From Ridgeia piscesae (Eukaryota > Annelida > Polychaeta > Sabellida > Siboglinidae), in contig JAODUO010000425.1 in NCBI GenBank assembly GCA_025642075.2, positions 186,001 to 250,000 on the forward strand: 64,000 bases of DNA, in the 5' to 3' direction. Under the pieces are notes generated by a model. The model was not told where the DNA came from and searched no databases. It worked only from the letters and a program-made list of their open reading frames with translations. Position 1 is the stretch's first letter, and each line of letters opens with the position of its first letter. The position numbers and the translations under genes were made by a program. Shown piece after piece: positions 1 through 12,665 of this stretch.

Positions 1-790
1 AATTATAATGCAGTGTTTATCTAATAGTGACCCAATTGTAATGCAGTGTTTATCTAATAGTGACCAAACTGTAACACAGTGTTTATCTAATAGTGACCCA
101 ACTGTAACGCAATGTTTATCTAATAGTGACCCAACTGTAATGCAGTGTTTATCTAATAGTGACCAAACTGTAACACAGTGTTTATCTAATAGTGACCCAA
201 TTGTAATGCAGTGTTTATCTAATAGTGACCCAACTGTAACGCAGTGTTTATCTAATAGTGACCCAACTGTAATGCAGTGTTTATCTAATAGTGACCCAAC
301 TGTAATGCAGTGTTTATCTAATAGTGACCCAACTGTAACGCAGTGTTTATCTAATAGTGACCCAACTGTAACGCAGTGTTTATCTAATAGTGACCCAACT
401 GTAATGCAGTGTTTATCTAATAGTGACCCAACTGTAACGCAGTGTTTATCTAATAGTGACCCAACTGTAATGCAGTGTAATGCAGTGTTTATCTGTAACG
501 CAGTGTTTATCTAATAGTGACCCAACTGTAACACAGTGTTTATCTAATAGTGACCGACCCAACTGTAATGCAGTGTTTATCTAATAGTGACCAAACTGTA
601 ACACATTGTTTATCTAATGGTGACCCAATTGTAATGCAGTGTTTATCTAATAGTGACCCAACTGTAACGCCGTGTTTATCTAATAGTGACCCAACTGTAA
701 CGCCATGTTTATCTAATAGTGACCGACCCAACTGTAACGCAGTGTTTATCTAATAGTGACACAACTGTAACGCAGTGTTTATCTAATAAT
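1..790. repeat. 33-bp minisatellite, about 24 units
   Basis: The unit is about 33 bp, built around GTGTTTATCTAATAGTGACC followed by CAACTGTAATGCA. Copies vary at a few positions (TAATG or TAACG; ACCC or ACCA). The array runs off the left edge of the window. It lies upstream of the probable terminal exon at 974, so it is most likely in the last intron of that plus-strand gene. The long open frames across it simply reflect a unit length divisible by three. Confidence 0.97.
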
Positions 791-973
791 GACAATTTGG
801 CATTAATATTGATAAGTCCTCTGTGTCATGCCAGGATATGTTGACAAGTCCTCACGTGTTGACAGGTCCTGTGTGTCTCAGTGACATGGGACATTTGGTG
901 GCTGTTGCTGCAGTTGTCAGCTTCGAGATAGTATTTTAGCACAAGTCGTATGGCAACTTCTGTTGTGTTGCAG

Positions 974-1207
974 TCGACACAGCCGAACGTGCAGGCTGGA
1001 GGCATCGCGCCCGGCGGACTGCCACCCAGTGTTGATGCTACTGAGTCAGTGACACCGTCTAAGATGAAGCCATCAACACCTCCCCCTCTAGTGACTGCAA
1101 CGACTACAACAACGACTACAACAACGACTACAACAACCACAACGGACACTGTGACTAAAGTCAATGAAGGCACACCGCCTGACAGTGTCGGTGGTCCAGA
1201 ACCTTGA
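974..1207 (+). CDS. Probable terminal coding exon of an unrecognised gene (Thr-rich tail)
   Basis: A convincing 3' splice site (CTTCTGTTGTGTTGCAG) ends at 973. An open frame follows to a TGA at 1205-1207, giving 77 residues. The peptide is Pro-, Ser- and Thr-rich, looks disordered, has a run of 15 threonines encoded mainly by ACN codons, and ends in PEP. I do not recognise the protein. Support for a real last exon comes from context: an array-filled stretch upstream resembling the other introns in this window, and AATAAA with a GU-rich stretch about 1.3 kb downstream. A start codon at 950 in the same frame exists, but a spliced exon is more likely. Alternatively this is non-coding sequence with a chance open frame. 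Confidence 0.45.
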   Translation, partial: STQPNVQAGGIAPGGLPPSVDATESVTPSKMKPSTPPPLVTATTTTTTTTTTTTTTTDTVTKVNEGTPPDSVGGPEP

Positions 1208-2570
1208 CCTTTGACCTTTCATTGAGCACATGTAAATAGATGTTTATTTTGTTGTCATCATTGCCTAGGTGACCGATTTATAATTGTTGCCATGACGACA
1301 ACAGCTACCGCTTGATCTGTGATTATACGATTGCCACGAGTGTCGCCTGTAAGGCTTGCCACTAGAGCCACTTGGTGGCGGTTGTCATGGTGATACAAAA
1401 CAACCATTGTATGGTTAGTTAGGTCAGTCAAATTTTGAAGTGAATGCCGTGATCCGTTATTTTGTGTGCATCAATTTTGTCACTAATTGCAGAAGTAACA
1501 ACAGTGTTGTTACACTATGTGGAAGAACGTTGTTGTTATCACGTACTGAGGAAGTAACAACATTGTTGTTACATACCGATAAAATATCAACATTGTTGTC
1601 ACATACTGTGGAAATGACAACATTGTTGTCTTATACTGTGGAAGTCACAGTGTTGCCCCAAAGTCACCATGGCTACGTACACAGCACCTGCACTTGTACG
1701 TGTCTGTGTCACTGCTGTGACACGTTGTGTTTGAGCTGTAAAGTAACACTGGAGACATTCAGGAGCCTTGCTAGCCCAGCACTGTCACAACACTGTCGCA
1801 GCACTGTCGCAGCACTGTTGCACCACTGTCACAGCACTGTCGCAGCACTGTTGCACCACTGTCACAGCTAGGTCAGGTAATACACTCTAGTGCACTCATC
1901 ATGTCGGCAAACATTGTTTGTGTTCCCATAATGACGTGTCCCTCATGTCAAACTTGTCATGTCTACATTATGAAACCTGTCATGTGTCCACTGCAGTGAA
2001 ACCTGTCATGTGCCTGCTTTGTGAAACCTGTCATCACCACAGTGAAACCTATAATACGTCTACATTGTGAACCTGTCTTACGTCTGCATTGAGAAACCTG
2101 TCATGTGTCTGCATTGAGAAACCTGTCATGTGTCTGCATTGTGAACCTGTCTTACGTCTGCAATGAGAAACCTGTCATGTGTCTGCATTGTGAACCTGTC
2201 TTACGTCTGCAATGAGAAACCTGTCATGTGTCTGCATTGTGAACCTGTCATGTGTCTGCATTGTGAACCTGTCATGTGTTTGCATTGTGAAACCTGCCAC
2301 GTGTCCTTTATTATGAAACTTGTAAGTCCTCCATGACCCCATCCCATTATGAGACGTATTGTGTGTCCCATTTGAAACGTGTCACCTGTGTCAGCCTGGT
2401 GACGTGGCACTGTTGAGCAGCTGTCACTGTCAGTGTTACTGATGCAGCTCAGCATTTGATTATTTAAGGCAATAACTAGATTTTTATTTGCAGACTTATT
2501 ATTGATTGTATTGTGTCATTAAGTTTGTTACATTAATTAAATAAATGATGTGTGTGTGTCACAGTGTGTC
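1208..2570 (+). other. Probable 3' untranslated region of the plus-strand gene
   Basis: This stretch lies between the stop at 1207 and the polyadenylation signal at 2540. It has no convincing coding potential. It holds short imperfect repeats: several blocks around AACATTGTTGTTAC (about 1500-1640), CACTGTCGCAGCACTGTTGC (1790-1870), and a 49-bp repeat of AACCTGTCATGTGTCTGCATT type (about 1960-2300). The assignment is inference from position. Confidence 0.4.
1960..2305. repeat. About 49-bp imperfect tandem repeat
   Basis: Units alternate between GAAACCTGTCATGTGTCTGC and GTGAACCTGTCTTACGTCTG. About seven half-units are visible and they degrade toward both edges. It lies in the proposed 3' UTR. 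Confidence 0.8.
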
Positions 2571-2590
2571 ACTGTGTGTCACTGTGTCTT
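2540..2590 (+). terminator. Candidate polyadenylation signal with GU-rich downstream element
   Basis: AATAAA at 2540-2545 is followed within a few bases by a long GT-rich stretch (GATGTGTGTGTGTC and repeats of CACTGTGTGTC to about 2587). This is the expected layout of a metazoan cleavage and polyadenylation site on the plus strand. It would end the gene whose last exon is proposed at 974-1207. Confidence 0.5.
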
Positions 2591-2890
2591 TAGTAATCCT
2601 TAAGGTGACATCACATCACCAAGAAGCTCCATCTTTGTTCGTGTCATGTCATCCACGCTTGCTTTCATTGCGGTTGTCATGACAACAGGTGATGACTGGT
2701 GCATTGACAGTGATTGCCTATGTATTTGTAATGGCTGCATTGACATTTACTTTGGCAATGACCTTGACCTTGCTATGGCCTCCCTAAGCTGGCAGTAATT
2801 TTTAAGTCTACGGGTGGTCACTGCCAGAGTGCTTGTCTTCTCACTGGTTATTTAACGTCCCAACTTGAGACAAGACCGATATTTTAACAG

Positions 2891-3636
2891 CAGGGTTGGG
2901 TCCAAATACACATGTTGGGATCAAATACAACTCGGCCAAATCAAATTCAGATACATTGCTTTTCCAGATTTTCAAATACACTGCCATTGTTGATTGAAAT
3001 ACGATTCAATTACATTGCCATTTTTGACATTTGACTCAAATATGATTCAAATATATGGCCTGTGTTTCTATTATAGTTCAAGTGTATCACAGTGGGTGCA
3101 ATTTTGTCTTTTGGTTTGATTGACTGCTGTAGACTAATTGGCAGGCAGGTTTACTAGACTGTCCCTATCTGTACTACTGTACCAACTAGTGGGCAGCTCT
3201 TCCCCTGCACTGGACGAAACCTGGGTTCCTTTGTCTTAGTCCAGGATGTTTACACAGCAGGTGACCACAGGATTATTTGAAGCACCTTCCCTGTGAATAC
3301 CTGCCTTTATGGCTATAGATAAGCTTCACTGGCTTCCCATTTATTCACTGATGCTAATGTTTGACCAGCTTCACTGTAGGCCAACTTTCTCAGTGCTGCC
3401 TGCCCACTGTTGGTGTGGAAACATTCTGTCTCGACTCCTGAGCCAGTTTATCTCGGGCAATGCTTTACCTTTTGTTGGTAATTTTATGTGTATTTGATTG
3501 TATTTGCAAATACGTTTCAAATACAGACTAAAATTAATACAAATATGTGCCCTTTTGTGTTTTTCAATTCAATTACAAATACACAAAATTTCTAAATTCA
3601 AATACAATTACAAATACATATTTGAACCCAACCCTG
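2891..3636. mobile_element. Non-autonomous hAT-type DNA transposon, 746 bp
   Basis: The left end CAGGGTTGGGTCCAAATAC and the right end GTATTTGAACCCAACCCTG form an inverted terminal repeat. Flanks are TTTAACAG (2883-2890) and TTTAAGAG (3637-3644), an 8-bp target-site duplication with one mismatch, as expected for hAT elements. Subterminal regions are rich in CAAATACAAAT-like words. No transposase is visible, so it must have been mobilised in trans. The right flank is the first unit of a 47-bp tandem array. Confidence 0.88.
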
Positions 3637-3644
3637 TTTAAGAG

Positions 3645-3882
3645 CTTCCATTAATATAACTATTACTCTAAGAGTAACAATCTGTTTGATGCTTCCATTG
3701 ATATAACTATTACTCTAAGAGTAACAATCTGTTTGATGCTTCCATTGATATAACTATTACTCTAAGAGTAACAATCTGTTTGATGCTTCCATTGATATAA
3801 CTATTACTCTAAGAGTAACAATTTGTTTGATGCTTCCATTGATATAACTATTACTCTAAGAGTAACAATTTGTTTGATGCCA
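3645..3882. repeat. 47-bp tandem repeat, 5 units
   Basis: The unit begins TTTGATGCTTCCATTGATAT and contains the palindrome TTACTCTAAGAGTAA. Copies are nearly identical apart from C/T at one site and ATTAATAT in the first. The array begins at the target duplication of the hAT element at 2891-3636. Confidence 0.95.
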
Positions 3883-4790
3883 GTTCACCTGTTTCTGTGA
3901 TATAGAGTCGAACCTCTTTGCTGTCATCTTAATGACACTACCACCTCACAGCTGATGTCGCCCTCAGACATTCCTAACTAACTTTTGCAACGGTAAATTA
4001 GTCCTGCTTATTTAGTCACGTATGCATGGCTCACGAGTGAACAAGATCCATTCACGAACTCAAATGAAGGCCCCAATGCGTGTAGGCCTAAGTGGGGCGA
4101 ACAATGCACATCAGATACACACATTTTCAAAATTAAGGTTTTCACGTCACTGTATAAACACTGAACCTGTAGCGTCAAACACAGTGGAAATGGCTTCATA
4201 CCTAAAAAAACGACCTATACTCCGCATGGTTTCACTGAACTGGTTCACCACCGAGTAGACTCAGTTATGTTGACGCCTACGTAATTAGAAAATGGCGTAA
4301 GAACTTTGGAGACCAACACGCTGTGGCAGGTGAGAGCAGATACAATAGAAAGTAGCCTAAGACTTATTGAGTCATTGTATATATATATATATATTATTGA
4401 GGCAAGGCACATTAGCAGGAAGGTTTGGGGGATTCTCTTGAATCCCCGTTTTATGATCCCGCTTCAAAAAGGAATCCCTCGTCTATATACCATCTCCCAA
4501 CCCCTTTTTAGTAACCTCTAATTTGTTTAGCTTTCCCCAAAAACTTTATAATTAAATTAAAAACCAAATATGGTAGCTTGTCTTTGGGAGGTTCGGACAA
4601 ATCCTATGTGAAAACGTCTGCAGGTCACCACAGCGACGTCTGGGCTGATCGTCTGACGTCCATCGTGAAACCTACGCAACACTCCGCAAGTGACTTCTCC
4701 GGGAGAGCACCGCGGTCTCAGCCGGGGATGTACATAGGAATGTATCCAGGGGTCGGGTAGTCACTGCGTGTGTGAATGTGTGCAACACTG
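3883..4790. other. Non-repetitive stretch with no confident gene
   Basis: There is no recognised coding region. About 4590-4757 is GC-richer and has a 50-residue plus-strand open frame with a Ser/Gly/Pro-rich, coding-like composition ending at TAG. It is preceded by an AG that could act as an acceptor, but no homology is apparent. A short TA repeat lies at 4377-4394. Confidence 0.5.
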
Positions 4791-4791
4791 C

Positions 4792-4822
<31 letters not shown>

Positions 4823-4863
4823 TGCGTGCTGCGTGCGTGCGTGCGTGCATGCGTGTGTGTGTC
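4786..4863. repeat. GTGC/GT microsatellite
   Basis: Alternating GTGT and GTGC words, with one GCTGC interruption near 4829. Confidence 0.95.
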
Positions 4864-5089
4864 AGACATGCCATACGATACGGATTACCCATACACGATA
4901 TGGATTATGGCGTTTTTTTAAGTGATACGGCCATACTCCATTTTGATACGGATTTTAACTAAATACAATTTATAGATAAATTATTTTTAACCACATTATG
5001 TCCTTGTATGCGTCACAAAACTATACAGAATAATTGAATAATCATTTATTGTTAGTGACTAAGTAAATCGATTCGAAACGAACAAACTA

Positions 5090-7620
5090 AACCATGCTAT
5101 GGTATGCTAGCTTTCACCATCGTCAATTTATATGAAGATGTAGTAAACCTTTGTAAACTGTAGTATACCCATAGTAAGCTATAGTAAACCGTAGTATACT
5201 ACATTTTTTAATACTATGGTATGCTTTCACCATCGTCAATTTATATGAAGATGTAGTAAACCTTTGTAAACTGTAGTATACCCATAGTAAGCTATAGTAA
5301 ACCGTAGTATACTACATTTTTTAATACTATGGTATGCTTTCACCATAGTCAATTTATATGAAGATGTAGTAAACCTTTGTAAACTGTAGTATACCCACAG
5401 TAAGCTATAGTAAACCGTAGTATACTACATTTTTTAATACTATGGTATGCTTTCACCATCGTCAATTTATATGAAGATGTAGTAAACCTTTGTAAACTGT
5501 AGTATACCCACAGTAAGCTATAGTAAACTGTAGTATACTACATTTTTTAATACTATGGTATGCTTTCACCATAGTCAATTTATATGAAGATGTAGTAAAC
5601 CTTTGTAAACTGTAGTATACCCACAGTAAGCTATAGTAAACCGTAGTATACTACATTTTTTAATACTATGGTATGCTTTCACCATAGTCAATTTATATGA
5701 AGATGTAGTAAACCTTTGTAAACTGTAGTATACCCACAGTAAGCTATAGTAAACTGTAGTATACTACATTTTTAATACTATGGTATGCTTTCACCATAGT
5801 CAATTTATATGAAGATGTAGTAAACCTTTGTAAACTGTAGTATACCCATAGTAAGCTATAGTAAACCGTAGTATACTACATTTTTAATACTATGGTATGC
5901 TTTCACCATAGTCAATTTATATGAAGATGTAGTAAACCTTTGTAAACTGTAGTATACCCATAGTAAGCTATAGTAAACCGTAGTATACTACATTTTTTAA
6001 TACTATGGTATGCTTTCACCATAGTCAATTTATATGAAGATGTAGTAAACCTTTGTAAACTGTAGTATACCCATAGTAAGCTATAGTAAACTGTAGTATA
6101 CTACATTTTTTAATACTATGGTATGCTTTCACCATCGTCAATTTATATGAAGATGTAGTAAACCTTTGTAAACTGTAGTATACCCATAGTAAGCTATAGT
6201 AAACTGTAGTATACTACATTTTTTAATACTATGGTATGCTTTCACCATCGTCAATTTATATGAAGATGTAGTAAACCTTTGTAAACTGTAGTATACCCAT
6301 AGTAAGCTATAGTAAACCGTAGTATACTACATTTTTAATACTATGGTATGCTTTCACCATAGTCAATTTATATGAAGATGTAGTAAACCTTTGTAAACTG
6401 TAGTATACCCATAGTAAGCTATAGTAAACTGTAGTATACTACATTTTTAATACTATGGTATGCTTTCACCATAGTCAATTTATATGAAGATGTAGTAAAC
6501 CTTTGTAAACTGTAGTATACCCATAGTAAGCTATAGTAAACCGTAGTATACTACATTTTTAATACTATGGTATGCTTTCACCATAGTCAATTTATATGAA
6601 GATGTAGTAAACCTTTGTAAACTGTAGTATACCCATAGTAAGCTATAGTAAACTGTAGTATACTACATTTTTTAATACTATGGTATGCTTTCACCATCGT
6701 CAATTTATATGAAGATGTAGTAAACCTTTGTAAACTGTAGTATACCCATAGTAAGCTATAGTAAACCGTAGTATACTACATTTTTTAATACTATGGTATG
6801 CTTTCACCATCGTCAATTTATATGAAGATGTAGTAAACCTTTGTAAACTGTAGTATACCCATAGTAAGCTATAGTAAACTGTAGTATACTACATTTTTTT
6901 AAAACTATGGTATGCTTTCACCATCGTCAATTTATATGAAGATGTAGTAAACCTTTGTAAACTGTAGTATACCCATAGTAAGCTATAGTAAACTGTAGTA
7001 TACTACATTTTTTAATACTATGGTATGCTTTCACCATCGTCAATTTATATGAAGATGTAGTAAACCTTTGTAAACTGTAGTATACCCATAGTAAGCTATA
7101 GTAAACTGTAGTATACTACATTTTTTAATACTATGGTATGCTTTCACCATCGTCAATTTATATGAAGATGTAGTAAACCTTTGTAAACTGTAGTATACCC
7201 ATAGTAAGCTATAGTAAACCGTAGTATACTACATTTTTAATACTATGGTATACTTTCACCATAGTCAATTTATATGAAGATGTAGTAAACCTTTGTAAAC
7301 TGTAGTATACCCATAGTAAGCTATAGTAAACCGTAGTATACTACATTTTTTAATACTATGGTATACTTTCACCATCGTCAATTTATATGAAGATGTAGTA
7401 AACCTTTGTAAACTGTAGTATACCCATAGTAAGCTATAGTAAACCGTAGTATACTACATTTTTTAATACTATGGTATACTTTCACCATCGTCAATTTATA
7501 TGAAGATGTAGTAAACCTTTGTAAACTGTAGTATACCCATAGTAAGCTATAGTAAACCGTAGTATACTACATTTTTTAATACTATGGTATGCTTTCACCA
7601 TAGTCAATTTATATGAAGAT
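5090..7620. repeat. 113-bp satellite array, about 22 units
   Basis: The anchor CTTTCACCATCGTCAATTTA recurs every 113 bp; 112-bp and 111-bp units differ mainly in the length of a T run. Each unit contains several related words (TAGTAAACC, GTAGTATACC, ATAGTAAGC), and the anchor ends ATCGTC or ATAGTC. Units are very similar, which suggests recent expansion or homogenisation. Edge copies decay at 7620-7710. Related words occur in the smaller relic at 9768-10033. Confidence 0.98.
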
Positions 7621-7871
7621 TTAGAAACCAGTAAACCATTATAATTGCATAGTAAAATGCCATAGCATACTCTATTTTTATCATGCTTCTACCATAGCAT
7701 AACATAGTGACTGAACAGTGAAGTGCGCTGAACTGTTATGTTCACAGTTAATTTTAACCATCGGTTGTTCATAATAAACAATAATATATAACATTGATGT
7801 TGCCATCTGCAATCATAATAAAAATCATAATTAATGTTGATGTGTCATGGTCTACTAGTAAATCATGATAC

Positions 7872-7950
7872 ATCAAAAGTAAGTTAATTAGTTATGACAT
7901 TATAGGTTGTCTATGTTTAATGCCTTTAAATTACATATATGCATAAGCAT

Positions 7951-8023
<73 letters not shown>

Positions 8024-8242
8024 TACATACATACATACATGCATACATACATACATACATACATACATACATACATACATACATACATACATACATACAT
8101 ACATACATACAAATATATATATACATTTACAGTTTGTGAAAATTAAAGCTAGGAATTTGCCAGATCAAAAGTAAGTTAATTAATTATGACATTATAGGTT
8201 GTCTATGTTTAATGCCTTTAAATTACATATATGCATAACAGC

Positions 8243-8278
<36 letters not shown>

Positions 8279-8330
8279 CAAATATATATATATTTACAGT
8301 TTGTGAAAATTAAAGCTAGGAATTTGCCAG
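7872..8330. repeat. Direct duplication with microsatellite length divergence
   Basis: ATCAAAAGTAAGTTAATTA at 7872 and at 8164 begin two copies of the same segment; each ends in AAAGCTAGGAATTTGCCAG. Copy 1 is 292 bp and copy 2 is 167 bp. Almost all the difference is in the internal TA and CATA microsatellite. The unique arms are nearly identical, so the duplication is recent relative to repeat-length change. Confidence 0.93.
7953..8120. repeat. (TA)n followed by (CATA)n microsatellite
   Basis: About 66 bp of TA repeat followed by about 90 bp of CATA repeat with one GCATA variant. Open frames across it are low-complexity artefacts. Confidence 0.98.
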
Positions 8331-8339
8331 ATCTTATAT

Positions 8340-9765
8340 ATTAGTCCTCCCTTGCGTCTGCTGTGAATTTTAAGTAGCCACCCAACTTACTCAAGCCAGC
8401 CCTTATCAGTTGGTTCTCATGTATTGCCTGGCAGGCAAGCTTGGACACAGAATACAGTAGCTCAGTGCAACCCCATGTGTCCAGCAAGCATGCTGTGCCC
8501 AGTCACACTTGGCAGTGCTATAGAGACATGTTGACTTTGAAGTGCTGTGGTAACAAGTATCCAAGTTGGCTGCACATATCAGAATATTCGGTTTATCAAT
8601 GCTGTACTGGACATGGACAAAAAGGTAGCCATATTGTTGCAAGTAGTCAGGCGGATTGGCAATTAGCAAGCACCATATGATAGTGTGGATCTGGTTTCAA
8701 ATCTGAACATACATGTTCTACACCTGTACATTTTATGAGTAATGTCATATAATTAAGCTAGGATTCTTACCTTACTGTTTTACGGTAGTGTGACTACTGT
8801 TAATAATTGTCAAATGTTTTACTGTCATACGATTTCTGTTAGTTGTTGATCATGCTAAATTGTTAAAAAAAATTGTTTCATCTTCAAGAATAATAACCTA
8901 ATTAACAGATGCAATTAATTATGTAATTTGTCTCACTTTTTACAAGTATAATTTATCTTTCTTCCAGGGTTATATAATGAAAACTTAAATTTAATAGAGT
9001 GAAATTTTATTGATCGAGTGTTGTAAATTTGAATTTATTATAGTAGAATTTTATTGAATGTTGTAAATGTGTTAATTTAAACTAAAGTTCAATAATACCT
9101 AATGCATAAGTAATTTGATCTGTTGACTACATCATGATTTTTTAATTTTTGTCATGATGCTTAAAAGATGTATTATAAAGGTAGGCTTGATAATTATCAA
9201 ATGACTATAATGCAAATATATATACATCCATACCTTGACATTTGGGTGCCAAGTGCAATAATGTACAAGGTAAGTTAGGGTTCACTTTTTTTGGCATCAC
9301 TCTTCACAATTTCTCACAATGAAGTGCCTTTGAATGTTCAGACATGTATACTGTTATCGTCCTTATCATCAGCCAGGGATGCAGTAGGCATCTGCACTGT
9401 GTTAGTGGGCCTCTCTAAGGGCTGCTTAATTGGGGGACCTCAGTAATTGGGTGACTCCACTAATTACTGCCACTTTTATGACTAGAGGCAAGTTAATTCC
9501 CCTGATCCACTGGCAAGTAATGATAAAGAGTTTCAGACATAAGAAATCAAGTTTTTCATTACATAGGTGGGACACAACTTTGAGGAGTGTGTTCTATGAA
9601 ACTACACGGATACGGACATTATGGAATACCACTTGAAAGAAATCAACCATATATATTGTTGCCATGTAATTCATGAATGTTTAACATATTAATAAAGCAT
9701 TTCATTATACTATAAACATATTGTTTGATTCTTTTAGTTATATGGCATGTGTAGAAGATGCATAA
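8340..9765. other. No gene recognised
   Basis: AT-rich sequence without splice-supported coding potential. The longest open frames are under 90 codons and resemble no family I know. Confidence 0.5.
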
Positions 9766-9767
9766 TA

Positions 9768-10033
9768 TTAACTGTGGTAAACCATAGTATAATATGTTAT
9801 TCACTGTAGTAAACCGTAGTAAAGCATAGTATTTACTAACCCTAGTAAACCATAGTAAATTGTGATATTCACTATAGTATAAACTGTAGTAAAATATGGT
9901 ATACATTGTAGTAAACCATAGTAAAGCATAGTATTTACTATAGTAAATCATAGTAAATTGTGATATTCACCATAGTAACATATGGTATTTACTGTAGTAA
10001 ACCATAGTAAAATGTAGTATTTACTATTTTTAG
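9768..10033. repeat. Relic array of TAGTAAAC words related to the 113-bp satellite
   Basis: Short words such as CATAGTAAACC, TAGTATTTACTA and ATTGTGATATTCAC recur. The segment GTAAAGCATAGTATTTAC appears at 9819 and 9921, about 102 bp apart. The words are partly self-complementary (TTTACTATGGTTTAC type), giving fold-back potential. It shares word content with the satellite at 5090-7620 and may be a decayed relative. Confidence 0.65.
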
Positions 10034-10600
10034 CAGGGGAGTTTGCTATTTCGCGAAAATAAATAAAAACTCTTTCGCCAAATTGGCGAAATGTTATTTT
10101 AGTTGCTATTAGTGACGTTATCATCAGTACATGACTGTATTATTACCTGCCTGCCTCCGTTGAAATTGCCGAAACAATCGGACATCAAATAATCAGTCAG
10201 CGTGCATGATGGGTCGTTAATCCGGCCCTTCGGTCAGCCAAGTTCACAGACAATAGCAGGTCTTAATTCAATCAAGTATTGTGTTGCCTGGACAATGGAG
10301 ACCTGCTTGACCTATTGTTGACACCAGTTATACGTTTGATACGAGTACAACGCCGTACCTGACAGGTTCCCTATTATCGCTCTGTACAGGTGAAGACATA
10401 TTTGGGAAGTTTCGTCAGCAGAACATTTCAGATAGAAAGATGCATGTCAAAAACATATTTTAGTAATTATAGCCTGCATCACCCAGACTAGGATTACAGT
10501 CGATCTATAGTATAGGCTAAATAAAACAATATTTGGAGAATTATTCTATTCAATTAATCAGTTAGTGAGCAGACAAATACTATTTTAAAACGGGTAAATT
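10034..10600. other. No gene recognised
   Basis: The only local structure is a short inverted motif around TTTCGCGAAAAT and TTCGCCAAATTGGCGAAAT at 10050-10095. No coding signal was recognised. Confidence 0.45.
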
Positions 10601-10602
10601 AA

Positions 10603-10867
10603 CCCTTACAAAAAAGAGCCAATGGTATACCACTGATTACCATTGAATACCATTCAGTATCATTCAGGACCATTGAACCATTCAATGATATTTCAACAGG
10701 ACTCAGTGGTATTTTCAACGGTAATATAAACCACCATTCAATACCACTGAAAGGTACAAAGAATCCAACATAATATAAAAATAACATTCAGATACCATTC
10801 AAATACCCTTGGCCACAATACCCCCTAGGACCATTCAATGGTATTTTAATGCTATTTTTTGTAAGGG
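10603..10867. mobile_element. MITE-like element, 265 bp
   Basis: The termini are inverted repeats: CCCTTACAAAAAAGAGC at the left and, on the opposite strand at the right, CCCTTACAAAAAATAGC (16 of 17 identical). The interior repeats ACCATTGAATACCATTCA-like words. I could not find a clear target-site duplication, so the superfamily is undetermined. There is no coding capacity. Confidence 0.72.
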
Positions 10868-10869
10868 AA

Positions 10870-12040
10870 GATTATGTTAATGCCCTGTTTGAGTCATTGC
10901 AGAACAACAAAAGTAGAGTAGATTGTTCTGAATTATTTTTCCTCGTTATAGAAGTTTCTATTTCACCTTTTGCTACATTGTTAATTTAATAATATTTACT
11001 AACCTTCTTGCGCGCTTTGATGACTTGGCTACGGCGACGGAAGGATTCGACCGGTAACCCGTTTCGACGACTATCGTTGGTGATTAAATATCGCGCTAAT
11101 ATCGTTTGCACAGCTCCATACTTGAAAACTCGACGTCGCCGACGTTTCTGCGGATCTTGACCCAGTATATACGGTGAGAAACATCCTATTCGAAGCAACG
11201 TTCTTCGAACGGATGTCCTTCTTCGAAGTTCGCGTATCTTACAACATTGTGTTTACAACGGCGATAGCATTGACGCACGCAATCGGACACGTGACTTTAA
11301 GGCCGGTTCTGCGTGCTGAGTGGTCAGACCACGGTCAGACAACAGGAAGAGGCGCATCATGGACGCCTCTATGAAGCCGATGATTTCAGTAAAATTATCC
11401 ACTTTGGAATTATTTTACTAATAAACCACTGACGTTAAAAATGTGATTACCGCAGAATGGTTGCTTTGTATTAGCTCTTTCACGTGCATAGCACTTAATA
11501 TTTCCCTTTTGGTTCCCTTTAAGTTTTATTACATTATACAGTAGATGTTGTTTGGCTTTTAATAACTGAAAGACGTCCCATTAATTATGTTTGCGTGTTT
11601 GCAAAATTCTCATTACTTGTTCAGCTTTCTTTTTTATGGCTAAACAATGGTTTTATTAAATTATATTGGGTGTTTATTTGCTTTTATTATGTTGTATATG
11701 TGTGTTGTTATGGTATGCGCGGCACATTTGTATACGAGTTATCTGATACAGATTGATGCAGATTCTTACAGAATTTTAGGTCAAAAATACAGATTGACAT
11801 CCCAAAAATGTGGCAGGTCTGGTGTGTGCATATCTTGTTGACAGTATTCACTGGGTGCGAGTGAAGACACAAAGACATCTGGCTATGTTGTCAACCTTTC
11901 TCAGTGTCCAAGAAAACAACATAATTCACTCACAACAAATCATTTATTCGATTCAATTTAAAGACACATTACAATGCTGATTAGCTTACATATAAATACA
12001 TACATGAAACATTTGGTTGCTTATATTTTTTATAATAATA
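10870..12040. other. No confident gene; one weak exon candidate on the minus strand
   Basis: On the minus strand, about 11160 down to 11010, an open frame encodes a basic peptide with RRRRR and RRRSQVIKARKK. It could end at a donor-like AAG|GTTAGT near 11010 and could be preceded by an acceptor-like TCCGCAG. I recognise no homology, so this is only a candidate exon. CACGTG motifs occur at 11288 and 11481. The rest is AT-rich and featureless. Confidence 0.25.
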
Positions 12041-12042
12041 TT

Positions 12043-12047
12043 ATATA

Positions 12048-12116
<69 letters not shown>

Positions 12117-12125
12117 CACACACAC
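12043..12125. repeat. (TA)n / (CA)n microsatellite
   Basis: About 70 bp of TA followed by a short CA run. Confidence 0.97.
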
Positions 12126-12129
12126 ACAT

Positions 12130-12634
12130 GTATTCACTCATACGGTGCACTCTAGGTAATTCGAACTTACATAGGTCGATGATTTTTACATTTATTTTAT
12201 AGCACGTACGCACACATATTTCATTTTAGACCCTAAACAATTTCGGGTATCAGGATAAGCCAACCTTAGTTTATTCGATTGTTCGGATTTCTAACTTTCG
12301 GTTAAGTCGGTTTTGCATAATAGTTTTGCTGACTTTTAGGCTTTAGTGGTTTGACCATATTAGTTTCTTGTTGGAACATGTGCTTCGGAAGAATTCAAGA
12401 TCAACCAATCACAACGTATACATTGGCGGTGGAAAGTTTATAGACGAGCGAAACTATGTTCGTGTCCAGTGGCCAAGTGGAAGACAGTTGCACAGGGCTG
12501 TATGCAGTTCTACAATTGCAATTGTGTTGTTGTTTTGGGTGTAACAAGTTAGGCCTATATAGTATATATAAAGATGGTGCGACATTGTTGTTGTCTGCTT
12601 TAAGATACATCGCAGTCACACAGAGAACAGACAT

Positions 12635-12665
<31 letters not shown>

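Noticed and set aside
1..790. Possible CRISPR array or repeat protein at the left edge
   Set aside because: Units are directly contiguous with no unique spacers, and the genome is eukaryotic. It is a 33-bp minisatellite.
950..973. ATG at 950 as the start of an 85-residue gene
   Set aside because: The strong acceptor TGTGTTGCAG just downstream makes a terminal exon starting at 974 more likely than a start codon there.
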